Part shown: positions 1 through 11,465 of the stretch, in pieces
Layout of the letters: the number at the start of each line of letters is the position of its first letter
Numbering within the stretch: position 1 is the first letter of the stretch
Source: Erythroxylum novogranatense
Taxonomy: Eukaryota; Streptophyta; Magnoliopsida; Malpighiales; Erythroxylaceae
Direction of reading: 5' to 3'
Assembly (NCBI GenBank): GCA_029891385.1
Contig: CM057229.1
Coordinates: 1,426,001 to 1,490,000 of the forward strand
DNA length: 64,000 nt
Program-made: the position numbers and the translations under genes
Notes under the pieces: model-generated
Seen by the model: the letters and a program-made list of their open reading frames with translations, nothing else
Told to the model about the DNA's origin: nothing
Databases searched by the model: none

Positions 1-2013
1 ATGATAAAATACATATATTATAAATTAATCAAATATTGTAATCCAATTCAACCCTTGAATCATATTCGGACTAATTGAATTTGAATTGAATTAATACGTT
101 TGAGATAATTAAAATAAATTATTAGTTGACGTCGATTTAGTTAGATCAATTCGAGTTTAAGAATTAAGTCCAATCGTCGTGTAAATAATATTTAATTAGT
201 CAACGTCTTATAATTATACCAAATGTATATTATTATTATTTTAATACAAAGTTTAAGAAAATACTTTAAAAATTAAAACCTAACATAAATTGTTTTAAAA
301 TTTTAAAATTACGTAAGAACTCTGTATCATTTATTATAATTAAAATATTTCATTTCTCTCCTCTTTATTTAAACTTGGATACTTTGGAACACATCAAAGC
401 CTCATTTTGTTAGCTACCAATCAACTATTTTTTTAGCTGATTTGTTATTTTCAACTATTTGACATCAACTGTTTGACCCGTCAAACAACTATTAAAGGTG
501 TTTGGAGAGTAGCAAATTTATTGGGTGATTTAAAACAAATAGCCAAAAGTAAAAACACTCCTATATAGGAGCGTTTTTTACCAACAAGCAAAATTTTAAA
601 TATCAAAAGCTAATTGTGATCTTTAAATTTTATTGCTAAGTTTTGTAAGATCTTATTGTTTAAATTGTATTCTTTATTAAGTTGTAATTAAGTACCATGT
701 GCGTCATATTTTGTTGGTTCTAATATATAATAATTTCTGATAGGTAGGACAACTTAGTTGAGATTCTTAGATACCCACATTTTAGGAACAATATTTTTCT
801 TATAATTATTTTATGCATTTATATGTTATAAGTAAAATGTTGATCTTAAATGAAAATAAAATAGAAAAAGTTGCATAATACACGTGAACATGACTTCTAT
901 AAAATCTAAATCTTATTAAAATATTTAATAAAATATTAAAATATATAATATTTATATCCTTATATTTTTAAAGTCATATCTTCGTAAATCATTTTACTCA
1001 TAAATAATTAATACTAAACAAGTAATTTTATCAAACATATCTAACAAATAATTAATATAATTTGTTAATCAAATCAGCTGATATAATCAATTATCAGCTA
1101 ACTGCAATCTACTGATTGTCAGACACGTCATAATATAATTTCACTCCAAGTTTTTCGTTCTTTTTTCAGCTCCCTTTTTTTTTAATGTCAAAAGTAACAG
1201 GAAATTAAAAAGAAAAAAGAAAAACAAAACAATGATGAGGCGAGTGAAAGAGAACACCTACATACTGTTTCCTAATCCCCACGTTCTCACGTGGGAGACT
1301 CAACGGTTGATGGTCCGAAAGTGAAAGTAAATATATTCTTATTCCAGCCCCGTAAGGCAACCATCACGTTATCGCCCGGAAGTGGTCCATTTGGTGACGG
1401 GGCCTAGAGCTTTCCACTTACATTAATAAAGGTAGGACGAAATTAGTTTTTAACAATAAAAATTATTAAATTAAATTAAATTTAAAATTTAAAAACCGAG
1501 CTGAATTAAAAAAATTAATCGATTCAAACTATTAAATCCGTTTAATTTTTCAAATATTGGACTAAATTGTCATAGCTTCAGGTGTCACTTGTAGTAAGTG
1601 TGTATGGACATAGGCACATCCTGCGTCAAGATCTATGGGCATCAGGGGACCAGTAACGTTGTTCTGGACCAAAGAAGATGAATAAAGATAAGTTAAACAG
1701 GGTCTGTCAGATTTATAGTTTGTTATAGCCAATAAGCGATCTTGAAAAGTATATCTTATCGGATCTTTCGTCACCTAGTTGATGTACCGGAATGGGGTTA
1801 AGTTAGAAGAAGAAGGAGGGGGAAGATGCCAAACTCGTCATACTCCACTCACTTCCAGATCAGGTGGTCCAGTTGCAATTTTCCTCAAGTCTACGGACTC
1901 CAAACTTGTCCTGTCCTAAAGATGGCATGCTTCATAATACTAACCTCCTCTCGTTTGTTGGTTTGTTTGTGGAGGTTACATTAGTTACTGGCGTCATGCG
2001 TGTTCTGTTCTGA

Positions 2014-2046
2014 TCTGGTCTGGTCTGGTCTGGTCTGGCCTGGCCT
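2014..2046. repeat. TCTGG pentanucleotide tandem repeat
   Basis: Direct tandem copies of TCTGG grading into CCTGG, about six units, read directly from the sequence. It is a simple repeat with no visible associated gene. Confidence 0.85.
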
Positions 2047-2302
2047 GCAAGTTTTGGACAGCACAGGGTGCACTAAAGTGGTTCACATGCTACCCACTAA
2101 CTAGGTATATGCTCTTCGGAGTTCTTACAGGCGTTTTGGTTAGCGCCAAATATGGTTAGTCTTTGGTCAGTCATTGAGTCACTGAATTGGTAGACCAAGA
2201 CCCATTTTTATGTAAACGGACACCTAAATGTTTGAGCCTAGATTGCCAGGTTCCAGCAGTGATTTTAGGGGGCAGATTCTCCGTCGCCTTTTACCCAATA
2301 CA

Positions 2303-2378
2303 TCCTGTTCCCTTTGGATCTCAACCATTCAATGTATTGTATTGGATAGTTGAGATCAAAAGTGGACAGAATAGGTAC
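2303..2378. repeat. Hairpin repeat (MITE-like stem-loop)
   Basis: Two 17-nt arms (2317-2333 and 2341-2357) are inverted copies with two mismatches around a 7-nt loop. Weaker complementarity continues outward into flanking CCTGTTC and GGACAGAATAGG. The fold resembles short stem-loop repeats common in plant genomes. No target duplication was identified, so its mobile origin is an inference. Confidence 0.4.
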
Positions 2379-3329
2379 AGGATAAGAGTACAGAGGATCA
2401 GTACCCGTGATTTTAATGTAGTCAATGTTGTCCTGAAATGAGCAGTCTTCTAAAATGTTTTAACACGAAGGAATCTGTTAAGAGATGTCTCCTCAATTGT
2501 AGTTCTAGCGATCAAGATTCCTTGATGCAAGTACACACCTGTGTGTTTTCCTCTATTGATTGACTTAACAGAGAATCAACCACAGATTAGTTATCATCTC
2601 TATTATTGTGTATTCTCAAATAACAAGAGAGAGGAACTTGATACGTTGGACCTAGGCCATCAACCTGATGAAAGTTTCAATCTCCAAGAAGGACTAGAAA
2701 AACCATTAACCATGGGCTTGGCCTTTACTGTGGGTTGGGTTGGACACAATTTTGTCGTCTAATTAAAGGTAAGCTTAATAAGTCCCTTTTAGATATTTAT
2801 TTACGAAAATATAAAAGATAAATTTATATCAATAATCCAGTTGGACAAGGCAGTTGTTCCCGTTTTTATATATCACCCTGTATCCGAGACCATCCATCAA
2901 TCCATTAAATCCTATAGGAGATACCCTAGGTGGAGGGTTGCAGGATATTAAGAAACCAATTAGATGATAGAACAAACTTCTATATGAGATCAAAGATGCA
3001 CAAAGAGAATTAGAAATTAAGACCTCAGTTATGCTAGTCGAGACATAGTCCTTTTCTTATGGGCATAAACTCTTAAAGCTTGCCCCTAAAGGATCACCAA
3101 TTATTCTGTATAACTCAAAACTCAAACAAGATCATAGGTGCAATACTTTCTCATGTACAGGGTTCTTATAAAAAGGTAAGTACAGAGCATATTTGTATGT
3201 TTTCGTGATAGAAGTAAACTTATTGAAGATAAATATTTAAATGTATCGTATTTAATTTAATTTTAAGGCATTATTTTATTAAATATTAAAATTTAAGTTG
3301 AAAGATCACATAATTGTTAATTTAAAATA

Positions 3330-3660
3330 ATAATTGGTCGGGTTGGCTACATCAGGCCCAGGCCCAGTCTGCGATCTACGACCCATTCACGAGTGAGAGA
3401 CTCTCATACATACGTAAAGACTAAACTTATTTATCGCTTCGTATATAAGTCTAATTCTACCATAACGGAAGTGCGAATAATCATAACCTTAATTTTCTCT
3501 AACTGACGATCTTACTTTTTACCAAAAGATTGACTTGAACGTCGGAGAACTTTATCGGAAACAACCCCGACGACCTTCTTTTTTGCAGAAACTCCACATC
3601 AAACTCTTACGTGAAGAATCACCTGGATCCATGGATCCGGCAAACGTCTGATTCATCCAA
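3330..3660. repeat. Possible decayed LTR (U5-like) remnant
   Basis: The stretch around 3530-3575 (TTGACTTGAACGTCGGAG, then a run of CGACGACC) resembles the U5 motif of some plant Ty3/gypsy LTRs as I remember it. The region is less AT-rich than its surroundings. No partner LTR, primer binding site or target duplication was found, so this is a weak call based on motif memory. Confidence 0.3.
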
Positions 3661-4803
3661 AATTCGACAGAACTAATAATAATAATGTTATAAATAATAA
3701 AATAGGCCTAATCTTATCCCACGAAAAGTATTGTACGGAAAAAAAGCTTACTTATGCACTAAAGCTGACTTTCATTATCATAGAAAAGTGAGAATGCTCC
3801 ACTAATACTAGTGGATCCACAGGCTATGGTAAAGATTTGTTGACAAAGAAATGCACTATACCAATACCAGAGGCAAAGACACCATGTAAAGTCAAAAACC
3901 TTAAAAGGACGATTTGTTACGTATAAAATCTGTTTAGTAACTTGTCATTTCCCACAAGGATTGTCCTTTTGGACCTGTCCCTTTCTCGATGCAACATATT
4001 TTAACTCCGACCACAACGACAGCCAGTGATTTTACAGCTTTTGACCGAACCACTGGCCCAATACCCACCTTTGGGTTAGTGGGTTTTGATCATTTCTCAG
4101 ATTCAGACTGACACCTCCCCTTGCTTTTATATATAACTTTTACCACATGGGTTATTCTGCGTGCTACGGTCTGTTGAACAGAAAGCCTAGTCGTGGGGCA
4201 TCTAAGTCGATGGGATCGTTTTGGAATTTTAGTTCTTTTTTGGTTCTAGAATTGAGTTTAGATCAAGAAAAGGTTGGATTAGGAATGATTGGTGCACTCC
4301 ATAATTTCTCTACAATGTTTCCATCATAACCAATTAAGATAAAAACAGGGACTCAATTATAGTCTGTCACTACTCTGTTCCTCCGTTTTGGGTAGTTCCT
4401 CGCTTTCGACTCCGGTTCGAACCCGGGATGACTCGGTGGATAACTCACTGCACCGTCTTTTGCCATCGCCATGGATTCTCCAGAGGCAATATCAGTGACT
4501 CAGCCCCATCAATTCACACCCCAATTTCCCCAAAATAATGACAAGTAAAACTCTAAAAAAGAAAAAACTCACTTTCCCTCTTTTTACATATGGTAAGTAA
4601 AAATCCCATAAATCGGTTAACTCAACTGAGTCAAATGAGTATAAACTCGGTATCTTTATGGAGTATGTACTGTGAACACAGCAACAGGAGCCTTTGCTAA
4701 CTCCGGCTGAGTCGATCCCGGGTCAGAACTGGATCGTGTTTCTCCGGCTCTTTATATTCATGAACACGTACGTACCGACCAAACACCAGGTGGCATCAAC
4801 CTT

Positions 4804-5256
4804 TTACCAGAATGTCCTATCGCTAAACCCATGAAGCAACGGCCGTGATTCAGTCCATAGCTCAACCTTATTCTTTAAACCCAAGTTGCAATATCTACGG
4901 ACGTCATCGAGATTTGCGGGTCGGGTCGACTTTCCTGACTCGGACCGCGAAATGCACCGGATTGCTTCCTCAAACACCGACTCGTCGCACGGAATCGCCA
5001 AGGGACCCGTGTTGGTGAAGCCGTACTCTTCTTCGGCTTGTAGGAGGAGCTTCACGAAAACGGGATGGTTCAGGTAGGCAGCGCGTACGACAAATCTAGT
5101 GCAATTGGCGCCCACACAAACCGCCACGTGTCCCGCAGGAACATCGGACAGTGTCCTACCGGCTGACATGCGAGCCTTGTTCCTCCAACGCCGAAGCATT
5201 TGGCGGAGTCTCACAATATGGCGAATTCTGCTGCATTTTCCGAACCCAACCGACAT
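4804..5256 (-). CDS. SAUR family auxin-responsive protein
   Basis: Intronless 150-aa protein of the plant-specific Small Auxin Up RNA family. Family members act in auxin-linked cell expansion, several by inhibiting PP2C-D phosphatases that restrain plasma membrane H+-ATPases. A basic N-terminal segment rich in Arg and Leu (about residues 9-30) precedes the SAUR core at about residues 38-102. Core landmarks are PAGHVAVCVG, a RFVVRAAYLNHPVF segment, LLLQAEEEYGF and the IPCDE motif. The C-terminal tail (about 45 residues) is variable, as is usual. The lack of introns and the length fit the family. A TATAAAA box on the same strand lies at 5425-5419, about 165 nt upstream of the ATG. The basic leader suggests the SAUR40/41/71 group, but I cannot assign an orthologue. 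Confidence 0.93.
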   Translation of the reverse strand: MSVGFGKCSRIRHIVRLRQMLRRWRNKARMSAGRTLSDVPAGHVAVCVGANCTRFVVRAAYLNHPVFVKLLLQAEEEYGFTNTGPLAIPCDESVFEEAIRCISRSESGKSTRPANLDDVRRYCNLGLKNKVELWTESRPLLHGFSDRTFW

Positions 5257-5418
5257 CTTCCAGGAAAGTTCTCAACTATGACGGAAAACACGAGAAATAA
5301 CTGTAAAATCAGTTACTAAGATTTAGTTAGTTTCTGATCTTTCTTGTGTAGCTGATGAAGAAGGCAATAGGGATACAGAGAGAGCTGGAGGGGTTTGCAA
5401 AAGTAGGAGGGAAGTTTC

Positions 5419-5425
5419 TTTTATA
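5419..5425 (-). promoter_or_regulatory. TATA box of the SAUR gene
   Basis: TATAAAA read on the minus strand, about 165 nt upstream of the SAUR start codon. That places transcription start around 5390 and leaves a leader of roughly 130 nt. No clear auxin response element (TGTCTC) was found close by. Confidence 0.6.
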
Positions 5426-5553
5426 GAGGCAGAAGTTGTAAAATGCCCCTTGAGTTTGACATAATTACAAGGGAGTGTCTGCAGTTACTAAAGCATTTTT
5501 CTTACTGAAACGGAAAGATTTGTTCCGTCTCTTAGCAGATGACGGCGTTTGAT

Positions 5554-5697
5554 TGTTACGGTTTGATCTAATTGTATGGTATGAGACTTGAATCTTATAT
5601 TGATTAAATACAAAATTTATATGAGATTTATAAAAATTTTGAGCTTTCCATTCTCATAAGCTAGCTTTTTGGTGTGACTCTCTTAAAATTTTTATCA
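5554..5697 (+). repeat. 5' LTR of the TRIM element
   Basis: Starts TGTTACGGTTTGATC and ends TTATCA. It aligns along its full length with the repeat at 5888-6032, with scattered substitutions, so the insertion is not recent. Confidence 0.85.
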
Positions 5698-5887
5698 ATT
5701 GGTATCAGAGCCGGTCTTAGAGTGATGGCTCATCGAGTGGTGGCCTGAGAGTATCAGCCGTGACTAACATAGCCATAACCAACAAAGACCTCAAAATGGT
5801 GATCCATAAAATGGTGACTTGAAAAGTGTCAGTCGTAATCAACATGACTGTGACTAATGAGGACATTGGTCCTTATAGAGGGACGAA

Positions 5888-6032
5888 TGTTACGGTTTGA
5901 TCTAATTGCAAGGTATGAGACTTGAATCCCATATTGATTAAATACAAAGTTAATATGGGATTTATAAGAACTTTAGACTCTCCATCTTCATATGTTAGCT
6001 TTTGAGGTGTGATTCTCCTAAAGTCCTTTTCA
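5888..6032 (+). repeat. 3' LTR of the TRIM element
   Basis: Direct repeat of 5554-5697, following the purine-rich tract and ending in CA immediately before the pentamer TTGCT. Confidence 0.85.
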
Positions 6033-6037
6033 TTGCT

Positions 6038-7420
6038 TTTGTCGTTTTACATCAAAACGGTGAACAGTTTAACACTATGATGTTTGAATTGCAGAAGCAA
6101 ATCAAGTCCAGTTTTTGTTTAGTTATAATAAAATTTTGTTTATGATACATTGAATTCTTCCAATGGCATTGAAAACAATGTGAGAATGAGAGGACACAAA
6201 AGTTTAGTTTCTCTGGCGACAGAAGAACAAGTTGAAATCACCGCTAAACATATCGATGTTCCATCAAAACAAGACAATAGTTTTTGACTTATGTAAGTTT
6301 TGTTTCTTTCACATAACATTAACATACTAAAATGAGGTTACGAAATTAACTATGAACTTTATGTTGGGAACATCTAATTTTTTATACGACATTTGGACCA
6401 ACTCGTCACCGTCAATTTCATTTTGTCTTTAGAGTACTTCAAATCGTACGAAAAAAAATAAGGATCACAAATTCTACCGTTACGGTATAGTTGAGGATCA
6501 ACGAAGAGGGAGTAGGAGCAGTTCGTGCGGGGTTGGCTTTTAGTGCACGAAGTGGTAACTATGAAACTAGGAAACTCACCACATGAAAAGTAGGAACCAT
6601 AAGAGATCATGCTCTCTCTCTCTCTAGAGGCCACTCAAAGATGCTTTTTATAAATTAATCTCACAAAAAAAAAAAAACCAATAGCGCTTCTTAATGTAGT
6701 GATTTTGTATTATCCATATCTGACCATGACCCATGTGCAAGGATACCCCATCTCCCTATCTTCTTCACAAGATTCCAAATTACCTCGTCCTTGTATAATA
6801 ATAAATTAAGGAGTATCTAATTTTAATTTATTTATTGTCAAATTTTAAAAATTTTAATTTAATAATTACTCTTTTAAAATTTGTATAAGTCAAAAACTGA
6901 ATTTTATTAATGTGACATATTTAATAGATGTTCATTTATTAGTCAAATAAACAAAAACTGATCAAATTTATATAAATTTTATCTAAAACTTTTAAAAATA
7001 ATACTAAATTTAAAAATATAAAAATTTAAATACCTTTAGATCAGTTATCTCAATTTTCTTGTAATTTAGTACATAATATGTGTTTCTAAATTATATATAA
7101 TATGTAGAAATATTTAAATAAAATACAATTTTAACAACTGAAGATAACAATTGAAAATTGAAACTCAAGACTTGAGTACTTATTTTCACTTTTTAGATTA
7201 ATCAATATATTAGAGAATAGATAATAATGATTAAACTTTGGGAAGGGAAAGTCAAGTTATTGAATGGTCACGATGGGCCAATCAGGATGGATGGTTCCAC
7301 GTGCCGTGTTATTAGAGGTGGGTGCATCCCGCGTGATTGGTCAGATTAGCAAACTGTTTGGATGAGATTTAAGAAGGTCAATAATTATTTTCTCTACTAT
7401 AAAACTTTTTTTTAATTGAG
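6038..7420. other. Intergenic, no supported gene
   Basis: AT-rich DNA. ORFs of 61 and 86 codons on the minus strand have no recognisable domain and no gene-like context. Nothing else seen. Confidence 0.6.
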
Positions 7421-8110
7421 TATTTGGGTGTAATAAAAATACTTATTTAATAGATATGACTTCTTTAGTAACTTAAATATAACTTTTAAGAAACTTAAAT
7501 TTGAAGCTTTTCAAAATGTCTCTAAAATAACATTTTTAGTAAATTTTATGCATATATTTTAGTCTATTTTATCTTTATGTTTTACACATAATTTTAAAAT
7601 AACCACAAATTTATCTTCACGTTTATCTTACAACTCATCTTTTCTAATCTCTTGCGTAGTTGTTTTGTAACGCAGTTTAGTATTGCAAATCTTTTAGTAT
7701 TATAATAAAATGTATAATATATTATGTATTTAAATATTTACTGAATTTGAATATTTATTTTGAGATTTATATAATATTATTTAATTTTTAAATATGTTTT
7801 AATATTTAATTTTATATTAGTTTTACTTACGTTATAATCTATATAAAAATTTGTGTAAATATATTTTTATTTATGTTTTATATAGTTTAAAATTATATAA
7901 TAATTAATATATTATGCTTTGTATATTAATATACTTTAAATAATATTTATATGTATAAATAATTTTATTTTAAAAAATTATTTTTACTTTTATATTACTA
8001 AATAATTAAACTATTTCAAAATTATCTTTTTAAACGACAATTAAGCAATTATTTACACAAAACGAAAATTAGTACTAATAAAACTTTACAGGTGTAAAGT
8101 TAACCAAACA
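7421..8110 (+). repeat. AT-rich MITE-like repeat, copy 1
   Basis: First of three copies of an AT-rich non-coding family in this window (others 10762-11295 and, inverted, 14053-14600). Shared landmarks in order are a TTTATCTTTATGTTTT-like run, GAGATTTATATAATATTATTT, TTATAAT(C/T)(C/T)ATATAAAA and ATAATTAATATATT. The ends resemble ATTTGGGTG and ACCAAACA, a possible short inverted repeat. There is no coding capacity. Superfamily not determined. Confidence 0.6.
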
Positions 8111-8302
8111 GAGGCTAAATGCCCCACTTGTTAGGATTTAAGGATCACCCAATTAATTTCTCTTGCTGTAATGTTACAACCAATTGCTGGACAGTGGCAT
8201 TATAGTTAATGAACTTGCAACAAGGTGAAAACAAAACACGAATCCTAATTTAAATTTCCATCTCTTGTCTTTTGTTTTCTTTTCATCAACCAAATCATTT
8301 AA

Positions 8303-9504
8303 GGGCGCTTGTTTTGTAGGTACGAGAAATAAAGAATAGGAATGGAATGAAAGTTAGAGCTTGATAGGGAAGTATGATTTGAGAGGTATGAATTTGATTA
8401 CTCATTTTAGAGTATTACTCCATTTCTCTCATAATTGAGAGGAATGAGAGTCATTACTTTGTGTATTTTGCCAACTTTTCTTAATTAATTAATTAAAATA
8501 ATTAATCAATATAAAATATAAATAAATAATTAAAATATAAATAAATAATTAAAGTATAATTAGTTAATTAAACTATAATTAATTACATTATTAATTAAAA
8601 TATAATTAAAAATATAATCAATTAATTAAAATTAATTTAATTAATTAATTAGTGAATTACAATAAATTAAATTAATTAAGATATTATAATTAATTAAATA
8701 TATTATAATTAATTACAACAAATTAAATTAATTAAGATAAAATTAAAATAATTAATCAACATAAAATATAATTAATTAATTAAATTAATTAATTAATTAA
8801 TTAAAGTTTAATTAATTAATTAAAGTTTAATTAGTTAATTAAATATAATTAATTACATGATTAATTAAAATCTAATTAATTAATTAAAATCTAATTAAAT
8901 AAAATTAATTAATTAAAATGTTAATTAAAATATAATTAAGATGTAATTATATATAATTAATTAGTTAATTACAATGTAATTAATTAAAATATTATTCATT
9001 AATTACTTAAAATATAATATTTTTGTATTATCGATAAAAGCAAATTATATTAAACTATGTTACTTAATTTTACTGTAACAATGAAATGGTAGATATTATG
9101 GTTGTGTCGATAAATTATACAATATTTTGGACGATTAATCTATATTTTGAGGATATTATGTAAATAATGATAAGTTGATGCAAGAAAATATTAGAGTTTT
9201 TTTCTTCAAGAGCTATCAAAAGGAAAAATCGTAATATACTTGATTTTAATTATTTTGTCATTATAATTAGGGTGCATAAATTAAAAATAATTATTTAAAA
9301 TATATTTAAAATTTTCTATAAAACAAAATTTTAACAAGTTTTTATTTTTTAACATTTTTAACAAACCAACTATTATCAATGGTAATGACAATCATTCATT
9401 CATCTTAACTAACCATCATAATTATAATGATTATATCAATTCTCATTCCTCATTATATTCATTCCTATTTTCATTCTTATTATTCTCTATGAACCAAGCG
9501 CCCC
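8303..9504. mobile_element. Harbinger-like non-autonomous DNA element, copy 1
   Basis: A 1.2-kb element bounded by terminal inverted repeats: GGGCGCTTG at the left and CCAAGCGCCCC at the right. Flanking trinucleotides TAA and TAG suit a 3-bp target duplication with one change. The interior is dominated by TTAATTAA-type repeats (8480-9000) and then a unique part (9040-9470). That unique part aligns closely with the second copy at 36788-37999. No transposase ORF is present. The 3-bp duplication and terminal sequence suggest PIF/Harbinger, but the superfamily is inferred. Confidence 0.72.
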
Positions 9505-9507
9505 TAG

Positions 9508-10761
9508 TCATTGATTTCTTGTTCAGACAAGACCTGTGGGCAGATTTGGAGAATATATGCAGGATGGATTTAAGGAAAGGGTAACCTAGTAAATTACCAA
9601 CACAAAACTCACTCTCAAGTCTCAAGTGTTACGTTTGGTCCCACAAGTAGCTGACATGACACCAATCTTAAATCCTTATTTGGTTTTGTTTTGCTTCACA
9701 GTACTCGAGGAGTATCGTTATCCCACGTCAGTGTCAGGGGATAACGTGGCACCGCCTTCCTGTCCTTGATAGCCACATGGCGATGGAACCCACTAATAAA
9801 ATGGACCCCACCTTTCATATTTTATGAAGCAATTTGTGCGGCTGCTTTAGCTCAGGAGCTAGGTTCGTGGCCGCTTAGTTGTACCGGACTGTGTCACGGG
9901 GCCTCACGGACCCACTCTTACTCGTTTCCTTTTTGTACGGGCAGTTCTATATATATACATATATATAATTAAACCGCGTAAGATTTTCATTTATCCATAT
10001 TCCAATAATAAGTATTTAGTTAACTTATAATGGAGAAAATATATAAATTAATACTAAAAATTTTTATTTGTTTAATAAAATATTCTTTACATAAATGTAA
10101 CCTAATATAAATATTTTAAACTATTTTGTTATATAAATAAGCTTCTTCATATTATTAATTTATAATATTTTAATATTATAAATTTATGTAAATTTTATTA
10201 AAACTTAATATTAATTACTTACTCACGGGATGAGTACATATGTAAGTAATATTAGATATATAAAAGAATGCAAGTCACTGCAATACACTAGGTTTGAACA
10301 GTTGTCATTAGGGATCGGGTACAATGAACATGCATGTAATGTATAAAAAGTCATCGGCCACGGTTGATTTTTCAACGGTATTGACGGTTGACACCATCAT
10401 GTCGAAAGTGGGTTTGGGAACACCTGATAATAAGCTATGTTATTCTTTTTTTCTTTCTAAAAGTTACAAAAGCAACCCTTTCCGATAATTCACTATCCTT
10501 ATTGTACATGGAAGGTGGAAAGAGGACGTGTGTCTTTGGAGTAGTCTAGTTATGACGGAACCTTTGTTGTTGTTAAGTGTTGTACTAAAATGTTGTTTGT
10601 GTTGCTGGAACCTTTGTTATTGTTAAGTGTTGTACTAAAATGTTGTTTTGATGTTTTTGGGGGAATCTTCTTTTAAAAACTTTTCTTCCCTACCGTGTTA
10701 TCATCTATCCACTAAGTAGCTACCTTTTTCACTAAATAATTTAGGCGGAATCATTTTTAAG
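9508..10761. other. Intergenic, no supported gene
   Basis: Contains a GC-richer stretch (9640-9930) with a 68-codon ORF of no recognisable family, AT-rich DNA, and a two-copy 50-bp tandem repeat near 10.6 kb. No gene supported. Confidence 0.55.
10557..10654. repeat. 50-bp tandem duplication
   Basis: Two adjacent near-identical units starting GGAACCTTTGTT at 10557 and 10607, both running through TAAGTGTTGTACTAAAATG. Period 50 bp, with a single G/A difference in the first part. Confidence 0.85.
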
Positions 10762-11295
10762 TGTTTGGTTGTAAAATGAATAAAATATTTTTTAGTAAAT
10801 ATAATTTTTAAAGTTAAAATATAACATTTTAAAAGCTTAAATTTGAATCTTTTCATAAAATATTTTTCAGGTAGATTTTCAGATTAATTAATGAGTATTT
10901 TTAGTTCCTTTTATCCTTATGTTTTTTACATAATTTTCACAATATCTACAAACTCATATTTACCTTAATTTTGAGATTTATATAATATTATTTGACTTTT
11001 ATATATTTTTAATATTTATTTTCAATATTAGTCTTACTTTTGTTATAATTCATATAAAAGATTTGGTTAGATATATTTTCATTTATATTTCGTATGATTT
11101 AAATTTATATAATAATTAATATATTGTGCTTTGCATATTGTTTAATATATTTTAAACAATATTTATATGCATAAATAATTTTATTACAAAATAAAATATA
11201 ATAAAAATTAATAAACATGTTTTTATTTTTATGTTGTCAAACAATCTACTATATAAAGCTTTTTTAAAAATTGTTTTTTAATTGATAGCCAAACA
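10762..11295 (+). repeat. AT-rich MITE-like repeat, copy 2
   Basis: Same family and orientation as 7421-8110 but shorter. The ends TGTTTGG and CCAAACA are a 7-nt inverted pair. Internal landmarks GAGATTTATATAATATTATTT and ATAATTAATATATT are shared with the other copies. Non-coding. Confidence 0.62.
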
Positions 11296-11433
11296 ATTAA
11301 TTGGTTTCTTAGAAAATCTCTTAAAAAACTCTAATGACAATTTTAATAATATAAACCAATCCAAATATGCACTAACTTATTTACAACAAATTAATATACA
11401 ATTATTATTTAAATATAATTTAATGCACGTAAT

Positions 11434-11465
<32 letters not shown>

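Larger units (their letters stand above)
1..4803. other. Intergenic, no supported gene
   Basis: AT-rich sequence with only short ORFs (84 aa or less) that have no recognisable domain. It contains a short TCTGG tandem repeat, a hairpin repeat near 2.3 kb and a possible LTR remnant near 3.3-3.7 kb, listed separately. Nothing else is supported. Confidence 0.6.
5554..6032 (+). mobile_element. TRIM (miniature LTR retrotransposon)
   Basis: Two direct terminal repeats, 5554-5697 and 5888-6032 (about 145 bp), begin TGTTACGG and end CA. Directly after the first comes TTGGTATCAGAGCCGG (from 5699), which contains the standard primer binding site complementary to initiator tRNA-Met. A purine-rich stretch (AGAGGGACGAA, 5877-5887) precedes the second repeat, as a polypurine tract should. 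The internal region is about 190 bp and has no coding capacity. Flanking pentamers TTGAT (5549-5553) and TTGCT (6033-6037) are a probable target duplication with one mismatch. These parts define a terminal-repeat retrotransposon in miniature, moved by proteins supplied elsewhere. Confidence 0.88.

Noticed and set aside
4405..4432. tRNA T-arm-like sequence (GGTTCGAACCC with pairing flanks)
   Set aside because: No A-box or matching 5' acceptor stem lies upstream, and no other tRNA arms are visible. Probably chance or a very old remnant.
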